The translations under genes and the position numbers were made by a program. Below the pieces are notes generated by a model, which saw nothing but the letters and a program-made list of their open reading frames with translations, did not search any database and was not told the origin of the DNA. From NCBI GenBank assembly GCA_034190875.2, contig CM067343.1, positions 63,081,251 to 63,145,250 on the forward strand: DNA of 64,000 nucleotides. Reading direction: 5' to 3'. Below are positions 14,402-31,000 of the stretch, in pieces. Within the stretch, counting starts at the first letter, position 1, and every line of letters begins with the position of its first letter. Origin of the DNA: Urechis unicinctus. Taxonomy: Eukaryota > Annelida > Polychaeta > Xenopneusta > Urechidae.

Positions 14402-15145
14402 TACCTCTTGTACTCTGCTCGAGGTCGGACGCGGGCTGGGGGTTCTATTGACTTTTGTGGTACCAATGTCCCTTTATCAGAGAGTGCTTTCACCTAGGTA
14501 ATCTCATGTCCACTAACTCTAAGTCTGCAACAATACATCGGTCTGCCACTGATATACAAAGTCGGACCAATGTATTGTTGTCACGTTTTCATTTCTGCCC
14601 TCCGGAGGTTCGATACAAACTTTGATAGTCGCTTTGTTGATGAATTTTTCACATCTTGGCGCAAGTGTGTGCGACTGGTCTGGGGGATCCCTAACATCAC
14701 CCACTTCAACTTACTTCCCGGGATCTGTGATGACAGAGGCATTGAATCCCAGCTATTAGCAAGATCTCTTTCTTTTGTGCGTGCTGCCCTCTCATCTACA
14801 AACGTTTTATATAGATTAAGTGGCTGTCTAGCCCTAGCTGGCAGCGGCTCAGCCGTATCTAATACGATTAGTCACATTGCTGACCACTTTTCATGGTCAC
14901 GCCATACAATAGGATATGGGTCCCTGAATATTCCAGGTGCTAATGATGCCATTGACATGGTCACAGCTACTGCCATTCGGGAATTCGTAAGAATGCATCA
15001 TGTTACGGTCGGGGTGGATCGTTCCAATCTGGCGAACATAATTAGTCTTCTTTGTACTGAGCAACCTGATTATGCAAACACGATTCTATCTGATGTTCTC
15101 TTATCAATTAAGAATATATATTATGATTATCACGATGTAAAATGA
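14402..15145 (+). pseudogene. LINE ORF2, C-terminal region
   Basis: After the stop at 14,399-14,401 the RT frame resumes with YLLYSARGRTRAGGSIDFCG. It then breaks again near 14,495-14,570. The typical LG[HN] motif and the region before the thumb are split over two frames, HLGNLMSTNSKSATIHRS being readable in one of them. From 14,570 to 15,145 a 191-codon frame carries FFTSWRKCVRLVWGIP, FNLLPGICD and a hydrophilic tail, as in the C-terminus of CR1/L2-type ORF2 proteins. The natural stop is at 15,143-15,145. No RNase H domain is visible. Confidence 0.8.
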
Positions 15146-15245
15146 TTGTATAGACATTGTATTGTATGACTGATTGACTTTACTATATTGTAATATTTGT
15201 ATGACTATATGTCATATTTTTATGATGAAATAAATAATATATATT
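15146..15245 (+). other. LINE 3' UTR
   Basis: These 100 AT-rich bases follow the ORF2 stop. TGTATGA-like words recur (GTATTGTATGACTG, TTTGTATGACTATATG), and the interval ends in AAATAAATAATATAT. A short tandem 3' tail in place of long poly-A is known in CR1 and L2 elements. I could not identify a target-site duplication. Confidence 0.5.
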
Positions 15246-15796
15246 GCGTTTTCCATTTCACATTTCATAAGGTTGGTTTCATTCAAACCCATGCTTAAAA
15301 TGCATTTATGTTACACGTTGCTGAAATATGTGGATGTGATGATCGGATTCGTGTAAATGAAATGTTGATACTCAGGTTTTCTACGGCAATCTTGGAATGG
15401 ATAGGTGATACTCGGCACGCAGCCAAGCCTGCAATGTAAACTGCGCAGGTGTAAATTTCGTTTTAGACACTCTTTCCCTGTTATCTACCAAGATAGCTGG
15501 TAATCTATTGTCAAAATTTCGCACAAGCTTGCAGTAAATGTGTGATACTGTCACACTATTTACCTTCTGTGAGGCACAAAAGCTCGCAAAGTACCCCTCG
15601 ACCTTTTATAGTACATTAATATATAATACCAGAGTGGCTTTCTAAACGTTAGGAATTATCCAATGACACAAGAAAGGCATCACGATATGCAAGTCACTGT
15701 AAAACCTTCTGTATCAAATGCTTACGCAAAAGCATGGTAATATGCTTGTTCATTTGTGTTTCTAAGGAACCAGGAGAAGAGCAAGAGACAAGCAAA
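15246..15796. other. Interval between the LINE and the SINE-like repeat, nothing recognised
   Basis: This is AT-rich sequence without a protein-like reading frame, RNA-gene signal or repeat partner that I could find in the window. Confidence 0.5.
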
Positions 15797-16210
15797 GTAA
15801 GGTAAGTAAGTTTAACGGCACACTAACTCTAATGTGTTATATGGCGCCTCGAAATGGGATGAATACAAAGAGATAAGATTGACCTGATTGAGCAGCCGCC
15901 TTATAGGATAAATAAAGAAAAGTGGGAAATGGTCGTGCATAAAGATGAATAATATAAAGATACAAACTATTATTTTATGGCATGTGACAGCCTATCCATT
16001 GGCTGGACCGGTTCATTCCAGCCGTCTTCTAGGTGGTATCTGGGCCAAAGTAGTGTCCTGCAAATTAAACCCTCACAAGAACCTCTCCGCTCAACCCCAA
16101 GCACCCGATTGTCTACTGACACGAGTAGCAACCCACTGCAAACTGGTAGCCCCTTATTGATCGCTAGAGGATATAGTGAGCATATTCTACCCCTGGATCT
16201 ACAGTGGGGA
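15797..16210 (+). mobile_element. SINE-like interspersed repeat of molluscan type
   Basis: The interval opens with GTAAGTAAGTTTAACGGCAC and TTATATGGCGCC. It closes with CACCCGATTGTC, AGCCCCTTATTGATCG and ATTCTACCCCTGGATC. The order and spacing recall a very abundant short repeat in gastropods such as abalone, in which a TTTAACG...CGCACT...TATATGGCG head is followed by CACCCGAT, a CGCCTCTTACGAC segment and TATTCTACCCCGG. The match is from memory and partial. This interval is also more GC-rich than its surroundings. The 119-codon frame across it (15,977-16,336) shows no protein motif and I treat it as chance. Confidence 0.45.
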
Positions 16211-17339
<1,129 letters not shown>

Positions 17340-20300
17340 TCTGTCCACTAACTAACGACATTCCCGACATTCCGCTACCTCAAGAGTGTATTTTGGTTAC
17401 CGACTGAGATGGCCTGCAAACTTAGTCTCATAAAATAATAGCAGAAAACTATAGGAGACTAAGAACGATTTATTACCACTTTATCATTTCTAAGAAACAG
17501 CTTATTTATTTGATATGATGTAGGTAAACAGTAGTTCCAATGTGTCATATCTATCAGGGCTAATAAAATAACCTTTCGTTACATGACGTATTTAATTGCA
17601 GTTGTATTATTTTTCATTGTCGAAGATAAATCGTGCTTTATGTGGAATGTTGCTAACATCTCCAATTATGTACGGCAGCAGCTCTCAAATATTATCACTG
17701 GGAATATGGACGTGATGAAGGCCATATTAGAAGCCTCGAAGGCATATTCAAGCTCTATTTTACGGTCAATCCAAAGCTGAATAGTTTATTTTACTGTAAA
17801 TGTGGTTGATTTGTAATCAACCATGAAATGCATTCCGTGGATGCATGCATAACGAATCGCGTTCCTGTCACTAGTGCAGGAACTAACATAAGCATCATCT
17901 ACGCTATGGTCTTGCTCACATCATATTCAGCAACATTAGGTTCTTCTTCACAGAAGAGCATAACCAATTCAAGCAATGTACAATACTTCATAGGGAAAAG
18001 CATATTGCAAAGGAACCAATGGCCCTTAAAATATAATCACAGCTATATAAACGGGTAATTCTCTTAAATCAGACGGCGGAGCATTCTGCGGAAGACATAT
18101 TCTTACGCAAAATATTATTATGCTATTTTAGTCGCGCAGTAGTACAAGTAGAATAATTATTGTTAATTCTCGAAATTAGCTTAGCCTCGTCTGCCTGTCG
18201 ACTCGATAAGCATGAAATACGGATCATCACGCCGGGGTCATGTTAACCGTAGTGACTAAGTGTAAAGAAAATAATTGCCTTGGCAAGATATAGCTTTTAA
18301 TTCTTGTGCCATGTATGAACAGGTACAGTTATGTTCTCGGGATGATATATTGATTCAATGTGCGCCTTACAAACGTAGCACATGAGTCAGAAATACATTC
18401 ACGTCTCATACAACGTCACAATGTGTCGGCCATATTATGATAAATGCTACAATATCCAGAAGAGCTATATCTGTTCATCTGTGATATAGTTGAATGATGC
18501 TCGTGATAGCTATTTTGTGTTTATGTGATAGAGCCTTCTTAAATCCCTAGTATAATATATATCTAGGAAAGGAAGGTAAATAAGCAGATTCGATGTAACA
18601 TATATTCTGATGTGTTGCGGAGAGCAGTGTTAATTTTAGTTCTGCAGCCCAGGCAATGTATATTAATGTATTTGCTCTCCTGTTGAACGGCCCCAGCTTA
18701 ATGCCGTTGGCTTATCGACAATCTTATAAGCTTGGGGTTAAAATAATGCACACTTGGGAAACGAATAAAACAGCATCCAAACATTGAAGACACCGCAAGC
18801 ACATTACGTATAACTATAAAAAAAGGCTGGATGCAGGTTGTTTATAGTCTCTACCTTAAATTAACTCATATCTGATTTTATTTCTGTACAAATACCACGA
18901 TTCTATTTCGAATTAAGAAAAAAAAAAGTATGTCACTGTCACATATAATTCTGAACAATTGACACATATTGTGTAATTATTTTTTAGAGGGCAACAAAAC
19001 ATTTTGAAAATTGAGATCTCTTTATCAACTAAGCTTTTGAAATATGTCTAGGACAATGCTTGCTTGAATAGTAATCGCATAAATCATTTCCCGTGTTTTC
19101 ATCTAAAATTATGTATGTCAATCACGTGACCTTCACAGGTGACTCATCATTAGCTCGAATCACGCTTTGATGTGGCATAACTAGTGTCCCTTTTGCCAAC
19201 AATTTGTCGAACTTACGACCAGCCGCCATATATTCCAAAATACAATTATTTCATAAAATGTAAGTAACTGCATTAACCGAAAGCTCATATGCGAGCTAAC
19301 TCAAAATTGATGGTAGTAAGACGTCTAACCTATCGTTTGCAAGGTCATAGGGTTAAATCAATTACGCATAAATTATATGTATGGCTTTAGCTGACCAGAG
19401 GCGATTGTGCGTCCGCGATAAAAACAGATTTATGCTATAGACAGGCTCAAGTAAAAGCATATGGAATTTACAATGCAATTTCTTAAAGGTGACAATTCAT
19501 AGTAGAACGATTCTATCATTGTGAGGAATAATTGATTTACTTGCCCTTGATATTTACCTGACAGTCGCCCAAATGTGAGCGTCATAGACTATGGTAGCTG
19601 TGGTCCAACAAAATTGTGTAATAAGACCATGTGTAGCCTTTTATGGAATCTAGTACCTGTTAAGCCATTGTGTTTTAGTGCTTGCAACACCAGCAGCTCA
19701 ATATACATAAATGGCATTGATTAATTAATCTCACGAACACGTGCACTGCCTGTGCCCGGATACATATAACATGAGTGATTTTGCTATTGATAGCCCTTTG
19801 CCATCATCCAGACCGCGACTGCTGTGTCAGTGTTGTCCCAAGTTACTTAGCCCGTCCAGCTACGTGATCAGTCGTATAACTGAACATTGATAGACAAGTC
19901 ACGCGACGTTCAATGACAGAGTGCAGTACCCTTTTAATTTTGCACTTTCATCAAGCTATATTGTCGTGCTCGGTGAATCGCTGTTTTATCTATTTGAGGA
20001 TACGTCGTATGTCCAAGGATTCATCGAAAACGTAAGAAGAACATTAGCTGTTTCCATGGAATATGGCAAATATCCCTTTTTCTAGTTAGTGTTTGTGGAA
20101 TATGTTGATTTAGTAAAGGTAGTGATTTGTTCAGTTATATCCAAATAAAAAACAAATTTTCACACTACAATACCGTATGACAGCAGCTGTCTCGTGAACA
20201 AAGTAAACACGGTTTTGCAAGAACGAGGCCAAATTTAATCGATTTCCTTCGGGAGCTTTTCGTCAAGTAATTAATTCCATATTGAAGTGGCATACAAAGC

Positions 20301-21870
20301 CACAAAGTATTATAGGCAACAACCGCTAGATGAAGATATCATTTTATGTATGGGTATGCAGAGGTTCATACAACTATGCTTTCAGTTGGTCTATGTGGGG
20401 CGTACGCGGTACTTAAGTATATATTTGGTAGCAACCATAGTTGTTGCTTCGTGGCTGGTAAAGAGATGGTCATACAGTGTCTAATGAACGTTATCACCGC
20501 AAACGTTTAATTCTACTGTTTCTTGCAATGTTTGACGCCCAGATGCATTCGGTTGTTACTAATAGGTTTTTTGATAACTCTGTAGATAAATTATTGTTTT
20601 CATGATTAACCATTAAACATGTTGCACTATATGGCACAATGTTTTGTCTAACATGCCACAGTTGTCGAATTTCGGGGTTCTCGCTATCCTTTATTGCTAG
20701 GTAGTATTTGCAATTGCTGCTAAGGTTTTGTATGATTGATCGAGGTTTTTTCCTAGTGTAGCACTTTTATTGTCCGATCATAATTTTGCATGACATCAAT
20801 TTTATTCAATAAATACTAACTACAATATCATTCTGTCAGATAAGTATGTCATAAATTCCTTTCGAGACATTAGGGAATATAATTGATAGGCATATATGGC
20901 AAAATACAGAGCCGATGAATAGTGCTAGAGTGTTTTAAGCGCTTGGTCCGAGAGAAATAAACACGGCATCGGACAGTCAATCGAACAAGGGAACTGTATC
21001 CCACTGAGGATATCATTGCCTAGATGTTGCGAGTGCTTTATGGTTTTTTGGAAGTACCCTAAACAATCCCCGACACAAATGAGTGAAGTAATAATTGTAA
21101 TACTATGTGTTCTAGCTACAATGATGCCATCGTTCAATTGATAAAGTTGTCGCTCTGCTAGCACACAAAAGGGAGTGACAGGTATCGAGTGACAAATAAC
21201 GCAAGTCTCATGTTTTCTAAGGACGAATGGACAAACCTATTTAGTGAAAGTGTACGGATTTGGTGAGTTGCAACATCAGCGCATGGCTTTATCATCACGA
21301 TTGAAGGAGGCGTCCAGTGGGTTTTGATTTAGGTTATCTAAAGCTAGCACCATGATCATCAGTACCCAGTTTTCTCAGAGTTTAGTCATATGGTCCTGAA
21401 TGCAATGGGCATTTTTTGCTATTTCAAAAGTGGGCTCTGCTGCAATCATCGAGAGCTAACATACGTATTCTGACTAATCCGTTTAAAATTCCATGGCGAT
21501 ATTCGGGTACTTAATTTCCTAAAAACACATTCATTAGCAATACAAATGGTTTAAGTCTCTTACACAACCGATCATTGTATGTGTCGTTCAAGCAATTTAG
21601 CACGAGCTGGCGTTTTCAAACGCCTATCGTTGTAGCTTCAAATCATCATCCACTTTGTTCGAAGCTATTGTAACTTAATGATCAATATCAATAACCGTGC
21701 AGATATACTATTTGGCCCCAGTGTTAAAATGTCAATACCATTGTAACTCCTTAAGAAGCACATGCAGGCAATATATATATGAATATAGATCATATATCAA
21801 TACGAATAAGCCATATACCTTATTGGAACCTGCTACATACGGGTTAAGCGCAGTTCAAAGTCTATTTAGT
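17340..21870 (+). repeat. Long repeat block C
   Basis: Its reverse complement recurs in two pieces. 17,340-18,700 matches about 57,960-60,290; for example 17,720-17,738 pairs with 59,211-59,230, and the stretch around 17,400-17,480 with about 60,070-60,160. 19,450-21,870 matches about 46,665-49,500; for example 19,532-19,546 pairs with 49,334-49,348, 19,850-19,871 with 49,039-49,060, and 21,697-21,720 with 46,862-46,885. The stretch between 18,700 and 19,440 was not firmly placed. No gene is recognisable, and the open frames here are short and not conserved between copies. Confidence 0.75.
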
Positions 21871-22743
21871 CTAGATAACATCTCTTGGTGATAGACAACG
21901 CATCTTGCATTTCCTGCTTTGTGGATTTTGTTGGAGCATATCATAAAGTACAAAGCGATTCGCTGCAAATTGAGCATGAAATAGTTCGGCTGGGTCGTTT
22001 CACGTTGGCATTCCGGAATGCTTTTGCTCATCTCCTAGGACGAACAAATCGCATGTATTGTGCGCACATCCTACCCCAAATAATAGCGTTGCAATGTGAA
22101 GCACTCTGCTTGGCAAATGTTCCCCGTCATTGGTATTACAATATATGTTTACCATTGAATTGAAATATATGCCCAGGTCAACTGTTCATTGGTCGCATTG
22201 GCATATTGGTGTCATGTAAGTTTTGTTGGCGCTTTGCCGAATAGCGTAGTGTAGCGTACTTTATTTGTCGGGTGTCCTGTTCTGGCTTGATCTCTTCTAT
22301 ATCTATTGCGATGTTCGATTTTACACAGCTCGGACAGCAGTAAATGAACGCCAATATCTTGATGTTATTTCAACCGATATTTCCTAAACTGCCACAATAA
22401 ATATTGATGCACTCCCCTTACAAGTTCAGTGTGCTGTAACTGACAATTTGTTTTAACAACCAGTTATAACCCAATATGTGCAATATGTATTTCCAATTAC
22501 ATCAGGTAGAAGAAACCTTACAATTTATTTGTATTCCAATAATCTGACAGCCTTGTCAGTGCCGCAATATGTGGGTTTGACATAATCTACGTTTGAGGGT
22601 AATACCTAAAAGTAAGTGAGCAATGTGGTTAATACCACACGCCCAAACAAAGAAAAACCCCTCTCGAATAGATAGAGCTCACCAGGGAAATATCACGTGT
22701 AACATCAGGACGATTAACAGACGAGGTACTTTTACCATTATTT
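21871..22743. other. Interval between block C and (AT)n, nothing recognised
   Basis: The match to C' fades at about 21,870. The 92-codon frame at 21,885-22,163 has no recognisable domain and is probably chance. Confidence 0.4.
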
Positions 22744-25009
<2,266 letters not shown>

Positions 25010-28000
25010 TTTCCCATTCGTTGTTCACGACTGAATTAATTCAACAACGTAACAACCTTAGAAAGCGAAGCGTACCAGGCTCAAGATTCCCATTAAACAT
25101 GGTTAGCTCGGTAAAATCTACTGCAGTATGCCCCAGCATTCAGTTGCCGACATATATGGGTTTGTTATCGAGTAATGGATTAGCTGTCAAGTTGAGTGGC
25201 CTCTTTGGGTTTGTTGTCTTTAGTAGCTGTGTTGAACTATACTTCCCTCTAGTGGCTTTGTACACAACAACCACCAATTGACGATTTATGGTTTTTTTTT
25301 TCACTCTCAATAGCGATTACAGTAGCAGAATAAATAGAATGAGGTCGGTGCGACGGCCCTGTTTGCAAATACCATATAATCTGGCCACCAGCAGAATACA
25401 GAGACAAGTTGAGTAAAAGGATTGGTTAAAAGGAAAAGCATCTCAGTCGACATGTGGAAAGCAGAAGCGACTTACAATGAGCTAAACCAACATTGTAGTT
25501 TGTTTGTTGGTTGATTGCATAATACCTTGAGGTATGTCGTGCTTATACTAAAATAAATCATCAAGGTACTGTGTAATAAGGTGACTAAGCAATTTCCCAC
25601 CTGACCTTTATGTTTGGAACGCAGTGATCTCCCGGAATGAAACATATACGCCTCACAAAAAAACAAATAAAGTGGAAAACGATAATGCTAGTTATCTTCA
25701 TGCTATGGGCTGCAATCAGGGAATTATATCAGCGACACTTATTAGTTACAAAATAATCCCGGCAGGGTTTTGCAGGATAAATAATTTGAGATCTATGAAA
25801 TGTAATAAAGCATAACAAATGACGATTCTGATGTTTACCTATGTTGAAATTGATGGATGCCTAATTCGAGGCACGCTTAGATGTAAAATTCGAATTTATA
25901 GTTATATGTCTTAAGTCGGCACATTTTATCATCTCTACATAGAGTAATTCTATAAGCAGTGATTATTACTGAGCGACTCCATAACAAATTTCCTACAAAA
26001 CCAAGACAATGAAATAACACTGCAGTACTGATGGTGACGATGAATTCGGACCAGATAACGGTAGGATGTGAAATGTCGATAAGGAAATCGTATAATGTTT
26101 ATCATTTTAACAGTGATAACTGTACAACAGTCAGGTAAAAAAAGGAACAATTTATGTCACATGGACACATGAAATTAATGAAGTGGGCAGTATGCTACCT
26201 GAGAGCTATTTTTGTATAAAGTTTAGGAATACGGTTTTGGTCCAGATGACCATGCAAAAGTTTATTTGCATTTGCAGCTGTACCAAACATTACGTGTTGT
26301 CAAGACTTGTCTAAAACCTCGCTGTAATCTTTACAGCCCTCACTGTTCAGACGAATACATACTACATTGAATACATATAATGCACATTGGCACACATGTC
26401 ACATGTTCAGTTACGGCACGCCTGGCTCATACCCCAGCCGCCCAAAAGAAAGCAGTTATCTTCCCATATGTTGTCCAGACTAACCAGAAAATACAATTAT
26501 CGGCCACAGCGAGCATGTGAAGTGGCTCGGTCTGGGTTTAATCTTACTAATCTCAAGCCCTTAAACACACCTATTTTTCTTTTGAATTAGCTTCGAGAAT
26601 GTTTGCTTCTACTTATGTCAATAACGATTAAAACGTACTGTGGGAGTGGGATGATGATAATGGAATGCTCTCGGCCATGGTTCACATACACCTTAGCTGT
26701 ATTAGGGTTAGCTTTGTCTATCTTTGTCCATGCGGAGTCTACAACTTACTTGGCTAAGTACAGCTCTTGATCTGCCCTCAGGACTACAGCATGCAACAAA
26801 TTGAAACTTTGCATTGAACCATTACAGTAAAATATCGGGATGCGATATAACATTACGGACAAATGGCACGTTTATTGAGTAAAGTTGCACATTAAAGATT
26901 ATATAAATGCATTATGCAGGCAATGTTTATTATATTTTCGGCGTGTTAAACAGTATTTTATCTCGCTCACAAGTGATTGCTGTCTGTCCCTCACAGTGCA
27001 TCGAAGTATTCAACCTGATTTATGTTTTTGTAACCAAGTCGTTGTGTTAGAGCCTCTGGGATTATTTCTACAAATCATGTAAATAAACGAAAAAAACATA
27101 CAGGACAAGTTGATATGGCGTTCATATTGAAGTTGACAAGTAATAATAACAGCCATATATTTGTAAGGAAGAACATTCGATTACCTGACCGTTTTTCCTA
27201 AATGGAAGCCATCTTGCTGGAAATCACAATTTCGCCTAGATAGCAACTATCAAACATTCAGACAATACATCTCAGTGCGACATTATAGCTCATACAGACA
27301 CACAACAAGCCCCTAAGGCATAGAGAACAGTTGTTGTTATACACAAAATAAATGTGGCTCGATTCGGATTTTGAAAAGCATGACAGGGGTGAAGAAATGC
27401 ATCATTTCAGTCTCTCAGAACGCTTTTGGAATTTTCAGTCAGTGAGGTCTAAGGCTATGTGTTCATTTCACGTTTGATTCCATGATCGGTTCGCTATGGT
27501 TAAAGGTTAATTGAAAATCAATACGCCCTGAAATAGGTGAATGGCGTTCTTTAAGAAAGCTATGCAGCATATTAAGGACGTTTAAGAAGGCCCATTATAT
27601 ACCGATGTTAGAGAATCGATAAGGACCATACCAAAGCGATGGTTGCAGCCACTTTACGTCCAACAAGTTGTGTACTATGGAAGTAAACTTACGAGCAGTG
27701 TATATATCTAACCCTATGACTCTTTACAAAATGTTGAATTTATTTGATTTCTATCACATGTGGTAGGTGAATGAATGAATGAATGATGAACAACAACAAC
27801 ATTTCATACAGTTTTTAATTCGAGTAAGATATTTGTTGGTGACAATGAGTTTGTTGGTGACAACGAGACATCACAACATATCATATAGTATAAATATTAA
27901 TTCGAGTAAGATATACAAAGTTTGTTGGTGACAATGAAGATATTCACGCCTTTCGAGCGCACGCTATTATAGTGATTTTAGCTTAACCACGTTGAAGTCA

Positions 28001-31000
28001 TGAGAGCACTTGACCTGTGACCATTGTGTTATATAAGTTCAATTATCATGAATATGTTGTCATGATATTCGACGAAGAATATACCGAAGGTTTTATAGCT
28101 ACGCTTAGATGGCACACTTCGAGTGATCGCTTCCCTTATTATAATACATTGCAATCGTAAGGTGGCGCTGCCGTGACACAAACAAAACACATGGAAATAC
28201 TGTGCTGACGTTGCTGCGATTAATGAGACGGGGAAAATAGGAATTACACTATTTGATAAATGTAAACTTGATAAATTACCCGGTCTCGAAAACAGTTCGC
28301 GTCTAACAGCGTCCGCGCAGTTTACGATCCTCGATCTTTCATGTCCGCACTCTTGATGTATTTTAGATTGTCAATAACTGGCTGAAGCGAGAAAACTGGC
28401 CTGGGGTCGACATTAACGATTTTGGCATGTCAGGGCGATGTGAAGGTCTCGAGCGAAGAATTCATAGCTACGCTAAGCTGCGTGACGATTACGAAATCAA
28501 ACAAAAGTCACCCCCGACATCAGGTGACGATACCATGAAATCAACAGAAGCACATAGGACTGTTGATCCAACGTATCGGGACTCGGCGGCTGTTAAGGAT
28601 ATTGAGTCATCTGAGTCGTCGAGGCAACTACATCTCCAAAATAAACCGATAATTTTACGTGGTTTTAAGAGACGCCATGACAAGATGATATGACAATAAC
28701 GCTTTGGCAAACAGATGGCGTTTTCTTATATGTCCTCGGGCAGAAGACTCGATCGAGCGCTCTCAGCGAATCTATAAACTCTTTGAATATACTGCAAGTG
28801 AGCAGGACTTAACCAACATTAGTACCATTCAACTTGGATAGATTTATTTATACTCACCTCTATTCAATGATAAATGAACGAGTGTTACCAATGATTTTCA
28901 ATACGCTCATAGTGTAATATGTAAAAATAATTCATGGCGAATCAAAAGATAGAACAATTTTTGTAGGCCTTTGCTAAGCACTTAACTGTCGAAGACCACC
29001 CAGTCTTCATACTATGGAGCAATAGAATAGTGATCTAAGTCTGAAATATTTGAAAAGTACTCAGACAGAACGCATGCACCTTTGAGGGTGTAACTACCGA
29101 TACATCGATATGATTTTGTCACTCCAATAGACAGCGAAAAGTCTTCCACAGATACAATGCATATACGTGCGTTACTGCTACAGTCTGCGTCGAGTGCTAA
29201 GACGTGGGTTATGGTAGCTCTGCTGCACATTTTAAATACTTAACTCCAAGGGTTTGATATGTGCGGTAGTTTTATTAAAGCTCAGTCACGAATCTTTTAT
29301 CTGCTTTGTGTTGGACTAAAGTTTTATTTACTAGGCGATGGGATACGAATTCAGAGCTTGGAATAAATCAACTGATTCGCTGCGCTTGGATTTTTTTTTA
29401 AAGTTCTCCAACTGACAAATCAAATACATTCCACGTCATGCGTCTACGTTCGCTGCAATGGGTAACGAACGTTTGTTTGATACCGACAATGTGCAACAGA
29501 CCTCGCTATATATGCTTATTTACGAAACCGATATAATTAAAAATGTATGCTGGAACATTGAAAATGATATCCATCTGCACATCCCCTGCGCAGTGACGCA
29601 ATAATCCATCATATTAAGAGAGTTTTACAGTTCAAATGTGGATTGTGTTATATAATTCGCATAGAGCAATAGTGTAACAGATACTGGACATTAGCAGATA
29701 AGTAAATCAGCTCCCAATAAATAACTGGTAAACAACAATTATTGATGCTGTCATTCACGTGGATGATCCCATTTGAACGCTGTTACGATTTATGACTGCA
29801 TTGCTGAATCCATTATTGGCACATAAAACCTTGCACATTAGCATTGTTTTGAGATTTCGTGATAAAGCATGTCCTGTAAATGGTGTATCTTACTGGCACG
29901 TGGATGGGTAAAAATGTATACACTGTCTGTAACTTCCGCAACATTAGTTTCCTGCGTCAATCATGTGGTTATCACACAAGCTGTACACAACATGGTACCA
30001 ATTGATAAATAACGTATGTCAGAATGAAGAATTTGACCATCAGCTAACTGGAATTAAGTGAACTAGCTATTTATATTTTGTTTAATTTGACCATTTTCGT
30101 TCACAGCTTACAAACCTTTTTCAATACAACATACCATGATATTAAATGTCTACCACTACAAAGATTAGTGAGCTGCACAATATCAATCAATCTTACGTAA
30201 TGACCTTAAATTGAATACTGATGGGTTTTGGTCGAAATATTTTCCGCTCCTATTACGTTTACATAATTTGCCAAGATCCTGGGCTCTAGGGCTCTATCAA
30301 GCTACAGTTACTTCTCAGATAATAGATTGACGTTGTGTGCCTCAGAGCAATAAGCCCAGATAGTCAGTCTGATATAGGTAATCAAACAAATAATCTTATC
30401 AGAGAAGATTTATTTGGTAGTAAAATGTATTGCAAAAGGGATCACGCCGGTGATCTATAAGGCAGGGGTTTGCTTAATATAGTTTTCAAATGCGCTAATG
30501 TTTCAGATGAAAACAGTTGTGCTTGCCTTTAAATTGACTTTGATTGGAAAAACAGAACCGTAAATGAATACAAGAGTTTATATATATATTCAAGCATAGG
30601 AGACATCGGTCCAAGAAACAACTGTACAAAATGCTAAGGTGGTAACTACCTAGATATTCTGGTTCGCCGAGCGAGGCACTATCGCCATAGAGAACTTTAC
30701 TTTGTGTCAATAATATATATAAGATGCTCACCCTAAGTTATTGGCAGTGGCTTAACAGAGTGCTTTTGTATACAATTCACTGTAGGGTGGAAGTTATGAA
30801 ATAACGCGATGGTTCTAATGCGGAAGGTATTGTTACAGCAGCAATGGCGTTGTATGTGAGCCTTTCATATACTAATTTATTTTTGCCGTCAAATATTGAT
30901 CAGATTCAGCTTTAACAACCTTAACAATATGATCGCAGAAATGCTGCTGCAATGCAGATATACAGCATGATCTGATAGCAAATGCCTGACTGATATTGCG

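Larger units (their letters stand above)
12130..15245 (+). mobile_element. LINE retrotransposon of the CR1/Jockey supergroup, degenerate
   Basis: This is a single LINE copy with an AP-type endonuclease, a linker, a reverse transcriptase and a C-terminal region, all on the plus strand and in the usual order. The coding part starts at 12,154 (ATG) and ends at 15,145. It is followed by a short AT-rich 3' UTR ending near 15,245 in AAATAAATAATATAT. No ORF1 is visible upstream, so the copy is 5'-truncated just before ORF2 or belongs to a lineage with one ORF. It is inactive: the endonuclease starts in one frame, the SDH motif lies in a second, the linker in a third, and the RT in the same frame as SDH. 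Several in-frame stops are present. The clade within the supergroup (CR1, L2, Daphne, Crack and others) cannot be fixed by eye. Confidence 0.9.
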
